Of a stretch of DNA of 64,000 nucleotides, positions 25,235 to 36,647 are shown piece by piece. The stretch's first letter is position 1. Every line of letters starts with the position of its first letter. The notes under the pieces are model-generated. The model was not told the DNA's origin. It saw only the letters and a list, made by a program, of their open reading frames with translations, and ran no database searches. Origin of the DNA: Roridomyces roridus. Lineage: Eukaryota; Basidiomycota; Agaricomycetes; Agaricales; Mycenaceae. A program made the position numbers and the translations under genes. The stretch covers positions 1,798,001 to 1,862,000 of the forward strand of contig JARKIF010000011.1 in assembly GCA_029378245.1 (NCBI GenBank), in the 5' to 3' direction.

Positions 25235-25662
25235 TTGCACTGTTCGTATTACCCGAGGTACTTCATTCTGTAACAACACCTGAATAAGCTGTTCGGGATA
25301 TGTGGAACCGTTGACTTCCACTTGTCAAGGTCACGACGTCCAAAGCCAACAACAAGGTACAGATTGTGACTGGCGTCCCCAGGATTGATATAATGAACTT
25401 GAAATCAGAAAGGTACAACACAGATGACTCTTATGGCGACGCAGGATGTCAGTCCAAGACACGTTCACGTTCAAAACCAAAAGTGAGATTGCAAGAAAGA
25501 TCAATGCGATGGTGGATCGCATACATGACGAGTGCGTGGTGCCATTAGATGTAATCAAGATTCAGAATCGTCAAAAAAGGTGTCGTTCGACCCGACCCCC
25601 TTGATTAGGAATTCGGTGAGATTGTGACATTCGACAGCGAAACGAGTACTCACAAGCTAACA
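25235..25662. other. Convergent intergenic region
   Basis: The 3' sides of the BTB and F-box genes face each other. Nothing recognisable was found. Confidence 0.4.
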
Positions 25663-27067
25663 TCAGCGGAAATAGTTCTCTTCCGACGTCCCAATGTGAA
25701 TGTGCAATCCGCTCTCCGCCAGCGCACGAAGAGCAGGGACATTTGACAGCGGGAGTCGTACACTCCATTCCGTCGTCCAGGGAATCCAGTGGACGCGAAA
25801 CGAGTGGAGTCTGGCAAGCGACGAGTTCGTCGTATCACATCGGGAGCTAAGAGCATCCAACATCTCGTCGTCCACCCGATCCGAGCCGCAGTTTGACAAG
25901 ACGATGCATTCGAGGTTGGGCAGAAAATCTGCGCAATTGCGACGGTTCAAGGTGCGGAAAAGGTCGGTTTTGAATGCAAGCAAGTTGAACTCCCAGTAGA
26001 TAACTTCGAGTTTGGTGAGTTGCGTGAGCGGATGGAACCAGCGAACTGGAGGGTCGACGCCGACGGTAAACGTGCGCAGCGTGTCAGCGACCCGAGATAG
26101 GAATGGGGCGACGTCAGCGTCGGAGGCGGATTGGAATATTTGACCCCAGCCACCGACGGTGAAGGCCTCCAAATGAGGCAACACGAGGCGAGGCAAGATG
26201 TCGTGATCGCCCCCGTTGCCCGAGATGGTGAGAGAAACGATGGAGGAATGACTAACAGGGCCCGGGCATTGTTCTGGGAACACCAACGCAGGGTGTTCTT
26301 CGCCTTCCTCCATTGACTCGTAATAAGGACCGTACTCGCGGCGAAACTCCTCGACGGAAGATGCCTGCGTAAGACGTAGAGACACTGTTCCAATGGAATC
26401 TCGTGCAACTTCAAGGTCGTCAGCTGCACCCACGGCATCGTCGTCGACGGGAGCACATGTACGAGGGATAGATGGCGCAACTTGGGAGCGCCACCGGTTC
26501 CGAAGAATGGGATGACCTCGTCGATGGTGATGTCGAATTCAAAGTGTCCCCTTCCCAGAGCTCGACCTCGAGCCTGTGCAGGATTGGGAGAGCTTGAATG
26601 GGGGTGAAACCGCGGAGCGCCGGTAATCCGGAGGTGACATGCAGTTGCTTCAGTCGCGGGGCGTACTCGTGAATGAGGGCATCCGAGGAGTCTGTATCAT
26701 GCGTATGAGAGTACATGATATCGAGAGTCAAGGGTCGAGAGCCAGCGCGGCGAAACCACGCATGTACACGTGCCTCGTCCTTCCGTTCGGTGGTAGATGT
26801 GGTGTCCCAGAGCTCGGGCGTCGAAAGTGCTAGCGCTCTCCAGTATCCGCAGACTTGTGTGAGAACACCCGGGGCACCGACCCATTTGAATATCTGGACC
26901 GTGAGCTCTGGAGGGAGTGAAAGAACGGGATACACGACGAGAGCGAGCTCAGCGAGGATCGCAGAACGTTGCTCTTCGAGAGGCTCACGGAGAGGGGCCT
27001 CATGCTGTCCCTCGATCTCAGCGTCGAGAGCAGCCAGACGTTGACGGAGCTCGTGAGCTGGCACCAT
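25663..27067 (-). pseudogene. F-box/LRR-like protein gene with two frame breaks
   Basis: The start at 27067 gives the coiled N-terminus typical of mushroom F-box proteins (LRQRLAALDAEI...AILAELALVVYPVL). The F-box core follows (LPPELTVQIFKWVG...LTQVCGYWRALALSTPELW), then leucine-rich stretches. The frame shifts once at about 26541-26556 (run gaaggggac on the coding strand) and again at about 26361-26385. The protein resumes as expected each time (FEFDITIDEVIPFFGTGGAP, then EFRREYGPYYESMEEGEEHP) and ends at 25663. Such proteins usually act as substrate adaptors of SCF ubiquitin ligases. Either it is a young pseudogene or the sequence has small errors; no intron fits either break. Confidence 0.75.
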
Positions 27068-27520
27068 GGAAGTACGAAGAAAAACGTGCAAAAGGGTGAC
27101 AGTCACGTCACGACCTTGCCGGCTGATCCGATCAATGTCAAAGCCAACGAGCGAGTTGCTCACAGATTACCTTGCTTGTCAAGGTCTCTGGAGATCCTTA
27201 ATTACCTAATCCGGATGTAACCCGACAAGACTTCCGATCAACTGATTCAAGGTGATCCAATCAAGCAAGCAAGGTCTGCTCCGACGGAGTCGGAGCTTCC
27301 CAGTTTGGGGGCTCACTAAGCAAATTTCATTCAAATAACGTCAGCGGAACCATTCGTACAGCGAAACAAATGATAAGGAGAGAATCAACATTATTTTGAC
27401 TGCGTCCACGAGCCGCCAGGTTCGTGTGATTTCCAATTTTCCTGCCGAATCTAAGGTCATAAAGTTAGCAGGGCATATCCGCCCCACATTCAACACATAC
27501 CGTGGAACGAGGTGGTTTCG
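27068..27520. other. Intergenic region
   Basis: This lies between two minus-strand genes: the 5' side of the F-box gene and the 3' side of the kinase-like gene. No further feature was seen. Confidence 0.4.
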
Positions 27521-29474
27521 TCAACAGGGGAGATGGTGGAAATTCTGACTTCGTCTATCGGCTCCATCAATTAGTCTTTGGGCAGTTGGAACACACAAAG
27601 ACTGACCGGCATTGCCTAGCGGCTCATACAATGGATACCCGAGACGAAGTGCGATATCTTGGCTTTCGACATCGAATCCCTTCGCGGCATGAAATTTCCC
27701 AAGTCCCGCATACACACCCTCATCCCACGAACACCCAAACAATCGGAGCTCCAACGACACCGCGGGAAACCCCTGCTCCGACGCCTCCTCCTCCGTGAAC
27801 GAGTTGGTTCCGTCAGGATCTAACGACCAATACCACGAGAACAGCCGCCGCAGATCTGATATTGGTGCCGCCGATAAATCGAGGGGCGGGCAGACGAACA
27901 GGTAGGCACCGTCCCGGTTAGCTGCGGCTGGGATGTCCACGGAAAGTTGGAGGCATTCGGCACATACTAGCACGATTTGAGAAATGTGAACTGCGGGGCA
28001 GCATTCCAAACTCACCATATTGATCGTAATCCGAGGTAATGTCGAGGCGTTGGAAGATATATTGAGCTTGGGATAGCCAAGCAGGGTACATGAGAGGCGT
28101 GGAGCTGGCGCGTAACAGAATGCTCGTGTCGGGTCTCAAATTGACTTGGAACCTGCGATGATTAGGAAAAGTACAGGGCTGTAAGGTATGCGCTCACCGA
28201 AGTATCCCAGAAGGCAAAGTTTCCCCGGTGAATCCATGACGCCACAAATTCCTGGCATGAAAATGGGCGCTGGGAAGACGAGAAATCTCGGTATACAACC
28301 AAGTCTCCCGATCGCTGTGCCACACGCGGCGGAAGACCGAGCCCAGATGCACTTCTGCGTCTACGGGAGTGATAATATGGGGGCGACTCAACAGGAAGAA
28401 ACAAATGGCGTGAAATGCTTGGATGGTCAAACTGTGTGCGGCTCTCGACTCCAGAGCGTAACTGTCGCCGTCCAAGTGCATGATGCCTGCGGTGCCTGGA
28501 GTAAACAGAACATGGTCATCTGGGATATGCACGTCGGGTTCGTCAATCTCGGCAGGCTCGAGGTCGATGCAGAGTCGACCCGTCGCGCGGCGAATCCAAC
28601 GGGTGTCTTGCTAAATGCCACAGATTCGATGAAAAACCAACGTGGAACGACTCGACGCACTAGTGAATCGCTCATGGACATCGCATGACGGTATCTGTCC
28701 AGCTCCTGGCTGCGGGTCAGCTTTGCGACTTGAGGTAGAAAGTATGTATACAAGGGCATCTGCGCGCTACCCAATGTATTAGCGCCCGCAGTTGCAGAAC
28801 AACAATCAATGGACGTACCCAACAGGCATAGAAGTAGACTTGCATGATGGCCGAATTTCGATAGCGGTCCAGAAAATCAAGATAAGGGAGGAGATCTAAC
28901 ATCGTTAAGAGGCGGAATAGGAACAATGAAATTGTGTTGACCATCCTGCGCGATCACGGCGTGTGTATCGAGAAAACTTGACACAGCGAAAATTTGGACG
29001 ATATTAGGATGCCTGCAATTCGTCCTTCAAGTAAAAGTGCACGAGAAGAGTATGTGCGCACCACAAGCATGCATGCCGCTCGATATATTTCCGACATTCC
29101 TCACTTGCACCCTCGCCTTGGTAGAGCATAACGGACATACTGGACTCCTGCCCTTGGACTTTGGCCAAGAACACGCGCCTCACCGGCGAGCGAGAGACTA
29201 CACCAAGCTCAGAGTCACCGCTAGCCAGGCAGATCTCTTGCTGCAGTGTGATGTCCCCGCGCGGGATCGTGCGGAATCCTGTTGATTTCTTGAAGCGAGC
29301 GGAGCGGGGAGGTCGGATGTTGACGTGGCTGGTGAAAGAGCCGCCCGTAACGGAGAGGTGCTGCGAGCCCGGGAAGAAAGCGCCGGCGTATCTGCCAGAG
29401 GTCTTGGGTTTGAGGATGGAATAGTTGTGGGATGGAAGCTCACGCAGCAGATTCGCGCATCTGCGGAACGCCAT
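27521..29474 (-). CDS. Kinase-like mushroom-specific family protein
   Basis: This is a paralogue of the gene at 57.9-61.2 kb. The N-terminal block TIPRGDITLQQEICL, RRVFLAKVQGQESSMSVMLY and GEGASEECRKYIERHA has the form of a degenerate kinase N-lobe that I know from a large Agaricomycete family. The middle (RRTTGRLCIDLEP, HVLFTPGTAGIMHLDGD) and the C-terminal block are shared with the other copy: GAYLFVCPPLDLS, WYWSLDPDGTNSFTEEEA, YAGLGKFHAAKGFDVESQDIA. It ends at 27521. Several introns are needed (near 27.99, 28.15, 28.75 and 28.95 kb). The true start is uncertain: the best is 29474, but an upstream glycine-rich exon is expected by comparison and was not found. No kinase catalytic motifs such as HRD or DFG were seen, so catalysis is doubtful. 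Confidence 0.7.
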
Positions 29475-30333
29475 CTTTCTCGGAGGACCACTCCTTGTCC
29501 ATGGTCAGTCGCGGATTAGGCTGGGGGGCCAGAGAGCAGATCGATAAGGTTCAAGGCAGGTCCACAGCTTTCCTCAGCACTGCCTAGAGTGTCGTCGCGG
29601 CAGCACTTGGCGTGCTGTGCGTCGTGGGCGCATGCCAGACGTGCGACTTGAAGTTGGTGGGAAGAAAGAGAGGGCGTGATTGACAGCCTGATGGCCCATG
29701 TTCCGAACAACAACACCAAACACCCCTCTGGTCCAAACCACCATGTCGTCTTCCAGCAACTTTCTGTACACGGTTCCCGTGCGTCACGCGGTGTTCCTTC
29801 CATTATAAACGTCTCATCTGTACTTCCTGTCGGCAATCCTTGGCTCGAAACCTGGAAAATGGCGCCCTCGGAGACTGGAGTTTGCTGAATCGGTGTCGCA
29901 GCCCGCTTGGATCCCGCTCCGGTGCTTTCTCGATTCTGGCCCTTCTCTGATATCTTCCTATCATAGTGCCACTCAACGGACTATGGAGCCACATCACAGG
30001 ACATCGCGCTATTCCAGGAGCACATAGCCTGAGATGTACCCATTGCAAGAGCTGACATAGACAACTTGTTGACTTCTCTCCTTTTACCGCCATACTCCAT
30101 GGACGTCTTCTGTACGTTGGACTTTGATTCGGAGGTCACACCAAAAGCTACCGTCGCCGGGGAGTGAGTCTCAGACCTCATCCTCACTGCGTTCCGAGGG
30201 TCGGTCCGCACAGGGATGTGTGGACCCCAGTCCGCACAGCTCCACACACACACGCCCGCACAGGTTCCCGAACCTGTGCAGAATCCCGCAGAAATGGGTT
30301 GCCTCTCCTTCTAATAGGCTTTCACCCGCACTA
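29475..30333. other. Upstream region of the kinase-like gene
   Basis: Open frames on the minus strand (29516-29836, 29981-30253) have no recognisable features. A missing first exon of the kinase-like gene could lie here. A short GT/CA-rich stretch at 30190-30290 contains repeated gtccgcacag. Confidence 0.35.
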
Positions 30334-30483
30334 CTGTAGAGTTTCGATCAATTCGAAAATGCACGTGACTTTTTATTTTTCCGACAAATCTCCAAAAATC
30401 CGATAAATCGAGAAAAAATTAATGGCACTATTTTCAGAAATCGGCCGTGACGCGTGACATTCGAATTGATCGAAACTCTACAG
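30334..30483. mobile_element. 150-bp MITE, TA target site
   Basis: The terminal inverted repeats CTGTAGAGTTTCGATCAATT plus cgaa are perfect over 24 bp at both ends. Each end abuts TA (30332-30333 and 30484-30485). The interior is AT-rich with further inverted cacgtgac/gacgcgtgac words and no coding capacity. Size, TIR and TA duplication fit a Tc1/mariner-derived MITE. Confidence 0.92.
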
Positions 30484-30614
30484 TATTGTACTTACCTACA
30501 CTCCGTTGATCTGCCAAATTTAAACAATAAAGGTTGCATATGTTTGTCAGTTGATGGCTGGTCAACGTGACGCGTCGACCACGTGTGATGATTAATCCCG
30601 CAATGCCCGCGACC

Positions 30615-30983
30615 TAGGGTGTGGTTTTTAATTCCCCAGCCATTAAAAACCGATTTATAAACCTGGTTTGCAAACCGGCCCGTTTATAAACTGGTTTATA
30701 AACCAGCCCCCAGAAAGCCCCAAAATGGCTTTGCAGCTCCTCTCCACCCCCTCCCGTGGTCCTCTGTGCACATCCAAAGCCCATCAATGGCCCCCAAGAG
30801 GCCATGGTTGCTCCCAAAAGTCACATCAGATGGTGATCAGGCCTGGATCAAAGTTCATTTGATCCGCCAGTGATTATGTCATGGCATTTATAAACCGATG
30901 ATTTTGCCCAAACATTTAAAAACTGTGTTTATAAACGCCGGTTAATTAACCGGTTAATAAACCAGAGTTAAAAACCCACCCTA
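30615..30983. mobile_element. 369-bp hAT-type MITE
   Basis: The ends are TAGGGTGTGGTTTTTAA (left) and the reverse complement of TAGGGTGGGTTTTTAA (right). They are flanked by ccgcgacc and ccgctacc, an 8-bp duplication with one mismatch, as made by hAT transposases. Subterminal regions repeat the word tttataaac/gtttataaa at least six times in both orientations, a pattern typical of hAT transposase binding regions. No coding capacity. Confidence 0.85.
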
Positions 30984-31346
30984 CCGCTACCAGCGAAGGG
31001 AATGGTGGTGGAAGAGTTGGGAGAAAGAGGCTGCGCTGGTGTCCGAGTCATTGCCAGCAGTTGCGAGCGTGGCCAGGGTCGACGTGAGAAGCCTTTACAT
31101 AACCTCGAGGCTCGGATTTTCACCAACGGACCCGTCGAGCAATAAGTATGCATTTAAATTTTAAGTGTCTAGTACATGTGTCAAAGAGTCCACGCAATGT
31201 CGCCGACGAGAGGGCGCAGAGGGGCGGAGGTGTGTGGACGAGGTGTGGACGCCAAGTCGGCAAATGTCTGCACACTAGTAGTCGGCACATGTCAGCAATG
31301 CTGTGCTATGTTTGATGGCCGCACATAGGTTTCCAGGGGTCGGCTA
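30984..31346. other. Unannotated stretch
   Basis: Two G-rich segments with repeated gtcggc words (31190-31340). No gene or clear element end was seen. Confidence 0.4.
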
Positions 31347-32723
31347 ATGTCTATGGAAGGCCGGACAGTCGAGCTTGTCAATCAGAAGTCGGCTCATGGT
31401 TTCGGAAATCGGACCCCGAAACCTCTCGCCGACAGTTATGTTGGGATCAAGACTGCTTGAAGAAATCTGAAATACTTACGTATGAGCAGGGTTGGCAGGG
31501 TGGACAAATGCGCCGCGTGCGCGCACGCCTTTATCGCGATCGGCATGCTCCGGCGGAGCCCGGCATAGTCATGGCAGCAGTTGTTCCAGTGATATTTCGG
31601 ATTTTCCGCAAGATTTCCGTGATGAATTAGTTGCACGACGTCGGCATGGGTCTCGGGCGATCCTACAAAGGAGCGGCGTAACGATCACGTGACTTGGGCG
31701 ATGAGGCGCATCATGTATCGCTTTGTTTGGACTCGCCTCTTGACTTCAAACCACCACCATCACTACTAATAGTGCTCGGCCAAATAACAATGACCCTGCC
31801 ACGCCTACCCAGTTCATTCGACAATGATACTTGTGACGGCCACTGGTACGAGAATGACGACGACAACCGGCGGTCTCCGCCTGCGAGTACGACCCACCCC
31901 ACGGGCATCGAGTCTACGACGAAGTTATTCTTGTTGGTGTAAGGCCGCTGATCCGGATGAAGCTGAGGTGCTCGAGATTCAACTGGTGCGTGTGGGCACT
32001 TAATGCCTTTCCTTTCTGATCCAAGTTGAGTCTTCCTTGTAGAAACGGCACAACAATAGTCTCGCAAAGTTGCGCTTGAAAATGCTGACAATGAGCAGCT
32101 GAATCCGCAACGTCTACATCTCCCTCCGCATCGTCGAGCACGGGTTCTTCCGGCATGGCCACCTGGTGTGTGGTTTTATTTCAATAATCCGGTTGACTCG
32201 ATTTCAGTAACCCTGCCTTCCCGCTCTTTATACTGTACATTTTCTTAATGAAGTCCCACTACTGCCTACCTCCTCCCCTTGACGCTGTCGGACGTACGAT
32301 CGAGGACTGCCATTATCCTTGGCGCTGTGGGCGTGGGCGCATGTATCTGGCTGTGGTGTCGTACGGAGTACTCTTGGCTTTCTGTTCTTCCTTCCTGCAT
32401 CAGGCTCGTCTCGGAGTCTTCTTCATCCTCATCGAGGTATCAACGGTGCTCGGCTATTGAGATCGTTGGTTCACAAATGACAGTGCGCTGCCTCAGAATC
32501 GGGATAAGGGTGGTGCGGCCAGATGTCCAGACCAGAGTCACCAGACCGCTGGACCGGCTCGAGGGCTAGCCTTCAACACATCTGGATTCTGGAATGAGTT
32601 ATTTTGTAAGCCCTCTTGATTCGAACGTAACTGTACATAAGAGAGAGGTTCCCGGGTCCGATTTCTAAAAACGTGAGCCGACGTCAGATTGACAAGCTCG
32701 ACTGTCCGGCCTTCCATAAATGT
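31347..32723. repeat. 1.4-kb unit bounded by about 108-bp inverted repeats
   Basis: The left arm (31347-31452) and right arm (32614-32723) are inverted copies, about 85% alike by eye, with a perfect 32-bp core beginning tatggaaggccggacagtcg. The outer boundary is not sharp and no target duplication could be read. The interior contains short stretches that look spliced, including an intron-like gtgcgtgtgg...ccttgtag at about 31987-32041 and a hydrophobic stretch ILGAVGVGACIWLW near 32310. No confident gene was assembled. It may be a non-autonomous DNA element carrying host sequence. Confidence 0.6.
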
Positions 32724-32856
32724 CCGCAACCCGTCAACACATGTCGCTCAACGTTCGTCGACGGCACCTCGGAACGCAGTGCCTACGAACACATGGGACG
32801 AAATCGAGCAGCTCATCGCACCCTCTCCGAATTCAATAGAAATCAGAAAATCAGTT

Positions 32857-33043
32857 CAATTTGGGGTACTGGGGTACATATACGAATATGGTCGAAGGTA
32901 CCCTGGGTACACCCTGGGGTACCCTCACTATCTACTGACTATGCTATAATATACATGAATTCTCTACTTGCCCGAGCCTTACTCCGGGGTACCCAAGGGT
33001 ACCCCTCTCCACCTGCACTCCAGGGTAACCCGAGGGTACCAAC
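32857..33043 (+). repeat. GGGTACC-rich dispersed repeat, copy 1
   Basis: This copy begins tttggggtactggggtac and contains many ggtaccc words. The same sequence in reverse orientation lies at 35215-35380. Translations of the two copies agree (IWGTGVHI, VPWVHPG), showing they are true copies and not just similar low-complexity sequence. Confidence 0.8.
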
Positions 33044-33598
33044 ACACCCTGCGCGTCAGCACAGCTCGAGCGCCATTCAAGCCAATCATAATTGAGAAAC
33101 ACAACGCACTCGATTATCTTGATGTAGCGGATAAGTTCGGGCGCTTTTTGAGAGCCAGAACACTGGTCCAAGAACATCACCATTGGTGATTCACCAAACA
33201 GGACTCAAAAGCAACCCACTGGAGCGTGTCAGTTGGTCGGGATAGTACGTTGTAGATGCTGTTTTCAAATTAAATTAAAATCTAAAGGATGAGGAACGAA
33301 AGGACACACTTATTAGTCTGAACTATAGCACAACTTGAGGCAGAACACTTCAGGGAAATACTTGAGTCCCATTGAATGAGTCCGACTGCAGCAGGAATAC
33401 CAGTCATCAGTATCCCCGAGACTCGAGTTCGACACAAAATGAATCGCACCTGCCACGAGGGAGAAGGCGCCAGACAACACAGGCGGACGAGGAATCTAAA
33501 AGAGCGGGTGGCATGATCGACTCACCGGATCGGAGATCCCACTGCCAACGGTGAAGGCAGCGATGCATGAGCAGGGAATGGGACCCAGCTAAGTTCCA

Positions 33599-33861
33599 CC
33601 GCGGGCATTCCGTGAGACACCGAAAGTTCGGTGCCTTACGGTGCCCTCACAGTGCTCTTGTTGGTGGCTGCTCTCCGCGTGGCAGGTTTTTCCGGGCCGG
33701 GCTGTCATCTCAACTTCCTGAGTCACAAACTTGTGAGAGATTTTTTTTGATGTGACAGCCCGGACCGGGAAAGGGGTGCCATGTGGGGGCCAGCCACCTC
33801 AAGGCTACTGTGAGGGCACCGTAAGGCACCGAACATTCGGTGCCTCACGGAATGCCGGCGG
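33599..33861. mobile_element. About 263-bp foldback MITE
   Basis: Nearly the whole element is inverted: left GGCATTCCGTGAGACACCGA matches right GGCATTCCGTGAGGCACCGA, and the match continues inward for about 70 bp (ttcggtgccttacggtgccc, then acag). A palindromic centre around tgtcatc...gatgtgaca follows. No coding capacity. The target duplication is unclear because the ends are themselves GC-palindromic. Confidence 0.82.
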
Positions 33862-35214
33862 TGTTCGAGGGTCTGTCGGTGTAGGTGGACGTTCGTACAA
33901 CTTCAAGAGGCTTCGAGACACCAGGCATCAGGCTCGGAGTCAAGGCCGTGACACCAGTGGCCCGAGCGACGTCGAGTCAACGCGGAGAATTGGTGGAGAG
34001 GCAGGCCAGACGACGTCTGCGTCTGATTTCCATAGAACTTGGTGGTGTGGTTGAAGGTGGTTGAGTGGTTTGGAGCGAGACTTGAGCGAGACAGAGAGCA
34101 ACAGTGGTGGTGGAAGCGGAGAAGCCAAAGACAAAGAGGCGATGCGGATCAAATGCAGACAATAGAGTACACAAAGAAGCAGACAAACAAACACACCTTC
34201 TCCATTCCACCACCATCTCTGCGAGACTGCGACTCACAACTTCACCTTGCAACATTCTGGGGCCAACTTTCGACAGATCCTCGCATTCAAGCATCGACGC
34301 ATGTCGCACATGCGCACTATTTGCCGGCGGATCGGATTCTCCGCCGGATGACTGGGACGCCAGACGCTCACGCTGGTCCTCGCCGGATGCCGCTCACGTC
34401 ACCTTTTTGTTGTCTGCACCAGAGTTGGCTGTGGGTGCTTGCTCTGAGGATTGAAGTGGAGTGGCGCAGCTGGAGGAGAGGTGGCACGACCCCACCTCTC
34501 TGTCGTGCCGCACGACCGGCATCGGTGCGTGGAGTCCTCTCGATGCAAGCCTGCTGATGCATATTGCCGCAGGCGCTACAAGGTCCTGGCTCACGCCGCA
34601 TGCTTCAGTCGCCTGCGAGCTTCTCAAATCTCACCGTGTACTTGTCGTCTGTTACCAAGGACCTAAAGTGCGTTCTTTCGTTCAGCTTTCAACTTCTAAT
34701 AAGGATTTGCTTGGCCCCGGTTCAGACTACATTGGTGCTGGAACTAATGTCAAGGGATCGAGACTCGCGCGTGGAGTCACATTCGGTGAGTCTTGATTCT
34801 TGGAATTTTTGCTCTCTTTTGGAACGGCTTTGTGCGCTCGAGCACTCTCGAGTCCGCTCCAGTTGGTCGTGTTTCTCAGGTTCAGCTGGCCCCAAGGGCA
34901 GTCAAGTTGTGCTGAGTGGCTTGCGATCGAGCCGCTGCAGCCATTTGGACTCGGAGGCCGCCCATGGGGAGACTCGAGCTGGCTCGAGCGGGGCCCCGTC
35001 AGCTCCCGAGTCTGGATTTGACGCCCCACCGCTACTCCTCCTGGTCTACAGCGACTCTGCGCGCGGGCGGCATTTGCAGGTCCTTCGCCTTCATCATCCT
35101 CCCTCGGGGTACCACGGGGTACACGGATCTGGCGGGGTAGACCGCACCGCTTACGATGGGACGAGGGTGCAGTCGGGGTACCCGGGGTACAGGACGATTG
35201 TGGGTACGGGGTAG
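33862..35214. other. No supported gene
   Basis: Several open frames overlap on both strands (34039-34557, 34461-34796, 34727-35380). None carries recognisable motifs or consistent intron signals, and the last overlaps a dispersed repeat. Confidence 0.45.
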
Positions 35215-35380
35215 ATTGCGCGCGCGTGAGTTGGTACCCTCGGGGTACCCCGGATTGAGGCTTGGACAAGTAGATAAAATGTGTATATTTTAGCGTAGTT
35301 AGTACATAGTGAGGGTACCCCGGGTGTACCCAGGGTACCCTCGACCATCTTTGTATATGTACCCCAGTACCCCAAATCAA
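35215..35380 (-). repeat. GGGTACC-rich dispersed repeat, copy 2
   Basis: This is the inverted partner of 32857-33043. Further ggtacccc words at 35100-35210 suggest the copy extends outwards. The two copies enclose about 2.2 kb that includes the foldback MITE. Confidence 0.8.
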
Positions 35381-35734
35381 ACTGGCGACAGAAAAATCCC
35401 TTCACCCCGAGTTTCAGACCGATGCCGGCTTTTCGCTGCAACTATACAATCCAACTATGGTGTTGAACTACCCAAACGTTCAGCACTATCACCGCATCGA
35501 CGGGTGACATTCCAGGACCCAGCGTTCATGGCCTCCGTTCCAGCTGCCTGTCCACCTTCGTTTCTCGGCTGATTGAATCGACTCCAGATCTCCTCTCTAG
35601 TCCTGAGTATCCTCAAAAGAGTAACGCATCTCTGCTCTCCGGATGGCAGACTTCTATAGCCCACTACACCAACGCCTCGACTTGGGCAGTTCAAATCTGT
35701 CTGAGTTCACGTCAGCTTTAGCGCTCGGCAGGAG

Positions 35735-35742
35735 TTTATAAA
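35735..35742 (+). promoter_or_regulatory. TATA box of the secreted protein gene
   Basis: The sequence tttataaa lies 28-35 nt upstream of the ATG at 35770, so the leader is very short. A caagcc-type purine/pyrimidine start region follows. Confidence 0.6.
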
Positions 35743-35769
35743 CCGACGGACGCAAGCCAAGTCTTCAAT

Positions 35770-36451
35770 ATGGCCCGCCTATTCATACTTGCTCTTCTCT
35801 CTTTCGTCGCAACCAGTGTCTTCGCCGAGTTACTGCTCAGCTGTAGCGGTAACGACTACTATGCGTCGCAGGTAAGTCTCACCCCACCCTCCAGTTCGCG
35901 CGTTATAGACGAGCAGTATACTTGCTTCGACGAAGATTTCCTTTGTCCCATCAACAACGGCGATAGGACCGTCCGCTGTGCTGAAGCCTGCTACTCGTTG
36001 AGTCAATACAGGTGAGTAGATCCGTGCCGTGGAGGTTTAATCTCATATTCTATTCCAAGCTGCGCCACGGACACCCTCGAGCCGTACCTCCCCAACGGAG
36101 TCAATCCCGACCAGCCCTGCGGCAGTGAGATCTTTGACCCCTCCACGGTATCTCTTTCTGCACTACTCATCCGTTAGCTTGCACTAAAATAACCCCATCC
36201 AGTCCCTCTGCCTCGACAGATACTTTGTCTGCCCCATCGTCAACGGAACCGCTTACTTCAACTGCGAAGACGGCTGCTACGATCCCACCCAATACGGCTG
36301 TGCTTTGGGCCAGTTGTATCCCGTGGGCACCGTCCCGCCGACCTGCGTCCCCCAGTACAGTGATCCAAACAACTGCGATTATTATGGCTGCGTGCAGGAA
36401 CCATGTTGCGCGGGATTGTGGGATGGCGCGGATAGGTGTCGGCCGTTGTAA
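35770..36451 (+). CDS. Small secreted cysteine-rich protein, CBM52-like repeats
   Basis: Four exons join cleanly: 35770-35871, about 35913-36010, about 36060-36147 and about 36202-36451. The start carries a signal peptide (MARLFILALLSFVATSVFA). The mature protein has two copies of a module with the pattern Y-x-C-F/L-D-x-x-F-L/V-C-P-I-x-N-G-...-C-x-x-A/G-C-Y: first FLCPINNG...AEACYSLSQYSC, then YFVCPIVNGTAYFNCEDGCY. A Cys-rich end follows (YYGCVQEPCCAGLWDGADRC). Spacing resembles CBM52-type modules found in fungal cell-wall glucanases, although no catalytic domain is attached. It probably acts outside the cell on wall polysaccharide or as a small effector-like protein. The CBM link is an inference from the pattern. 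Confidence 0.82.
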
Positions 36452-36647
36452 TTAAAAGCGTTTCTATTGTGGTTCTAGGTCTACGTATTCTCTAGTTTCA
36501 TGTCCCTGCATATACTCTATCCCCACCAAATTCAAACCCAAGCGTTCTAACTCTGGGCAACCCCTTCCGACCGGCTCGTGCTGACTCTCAACCGCCGATC
36601 GGTCTGTATTCCACACGGCCGGAGCATCTTCATTTTAGCGCTGAATT

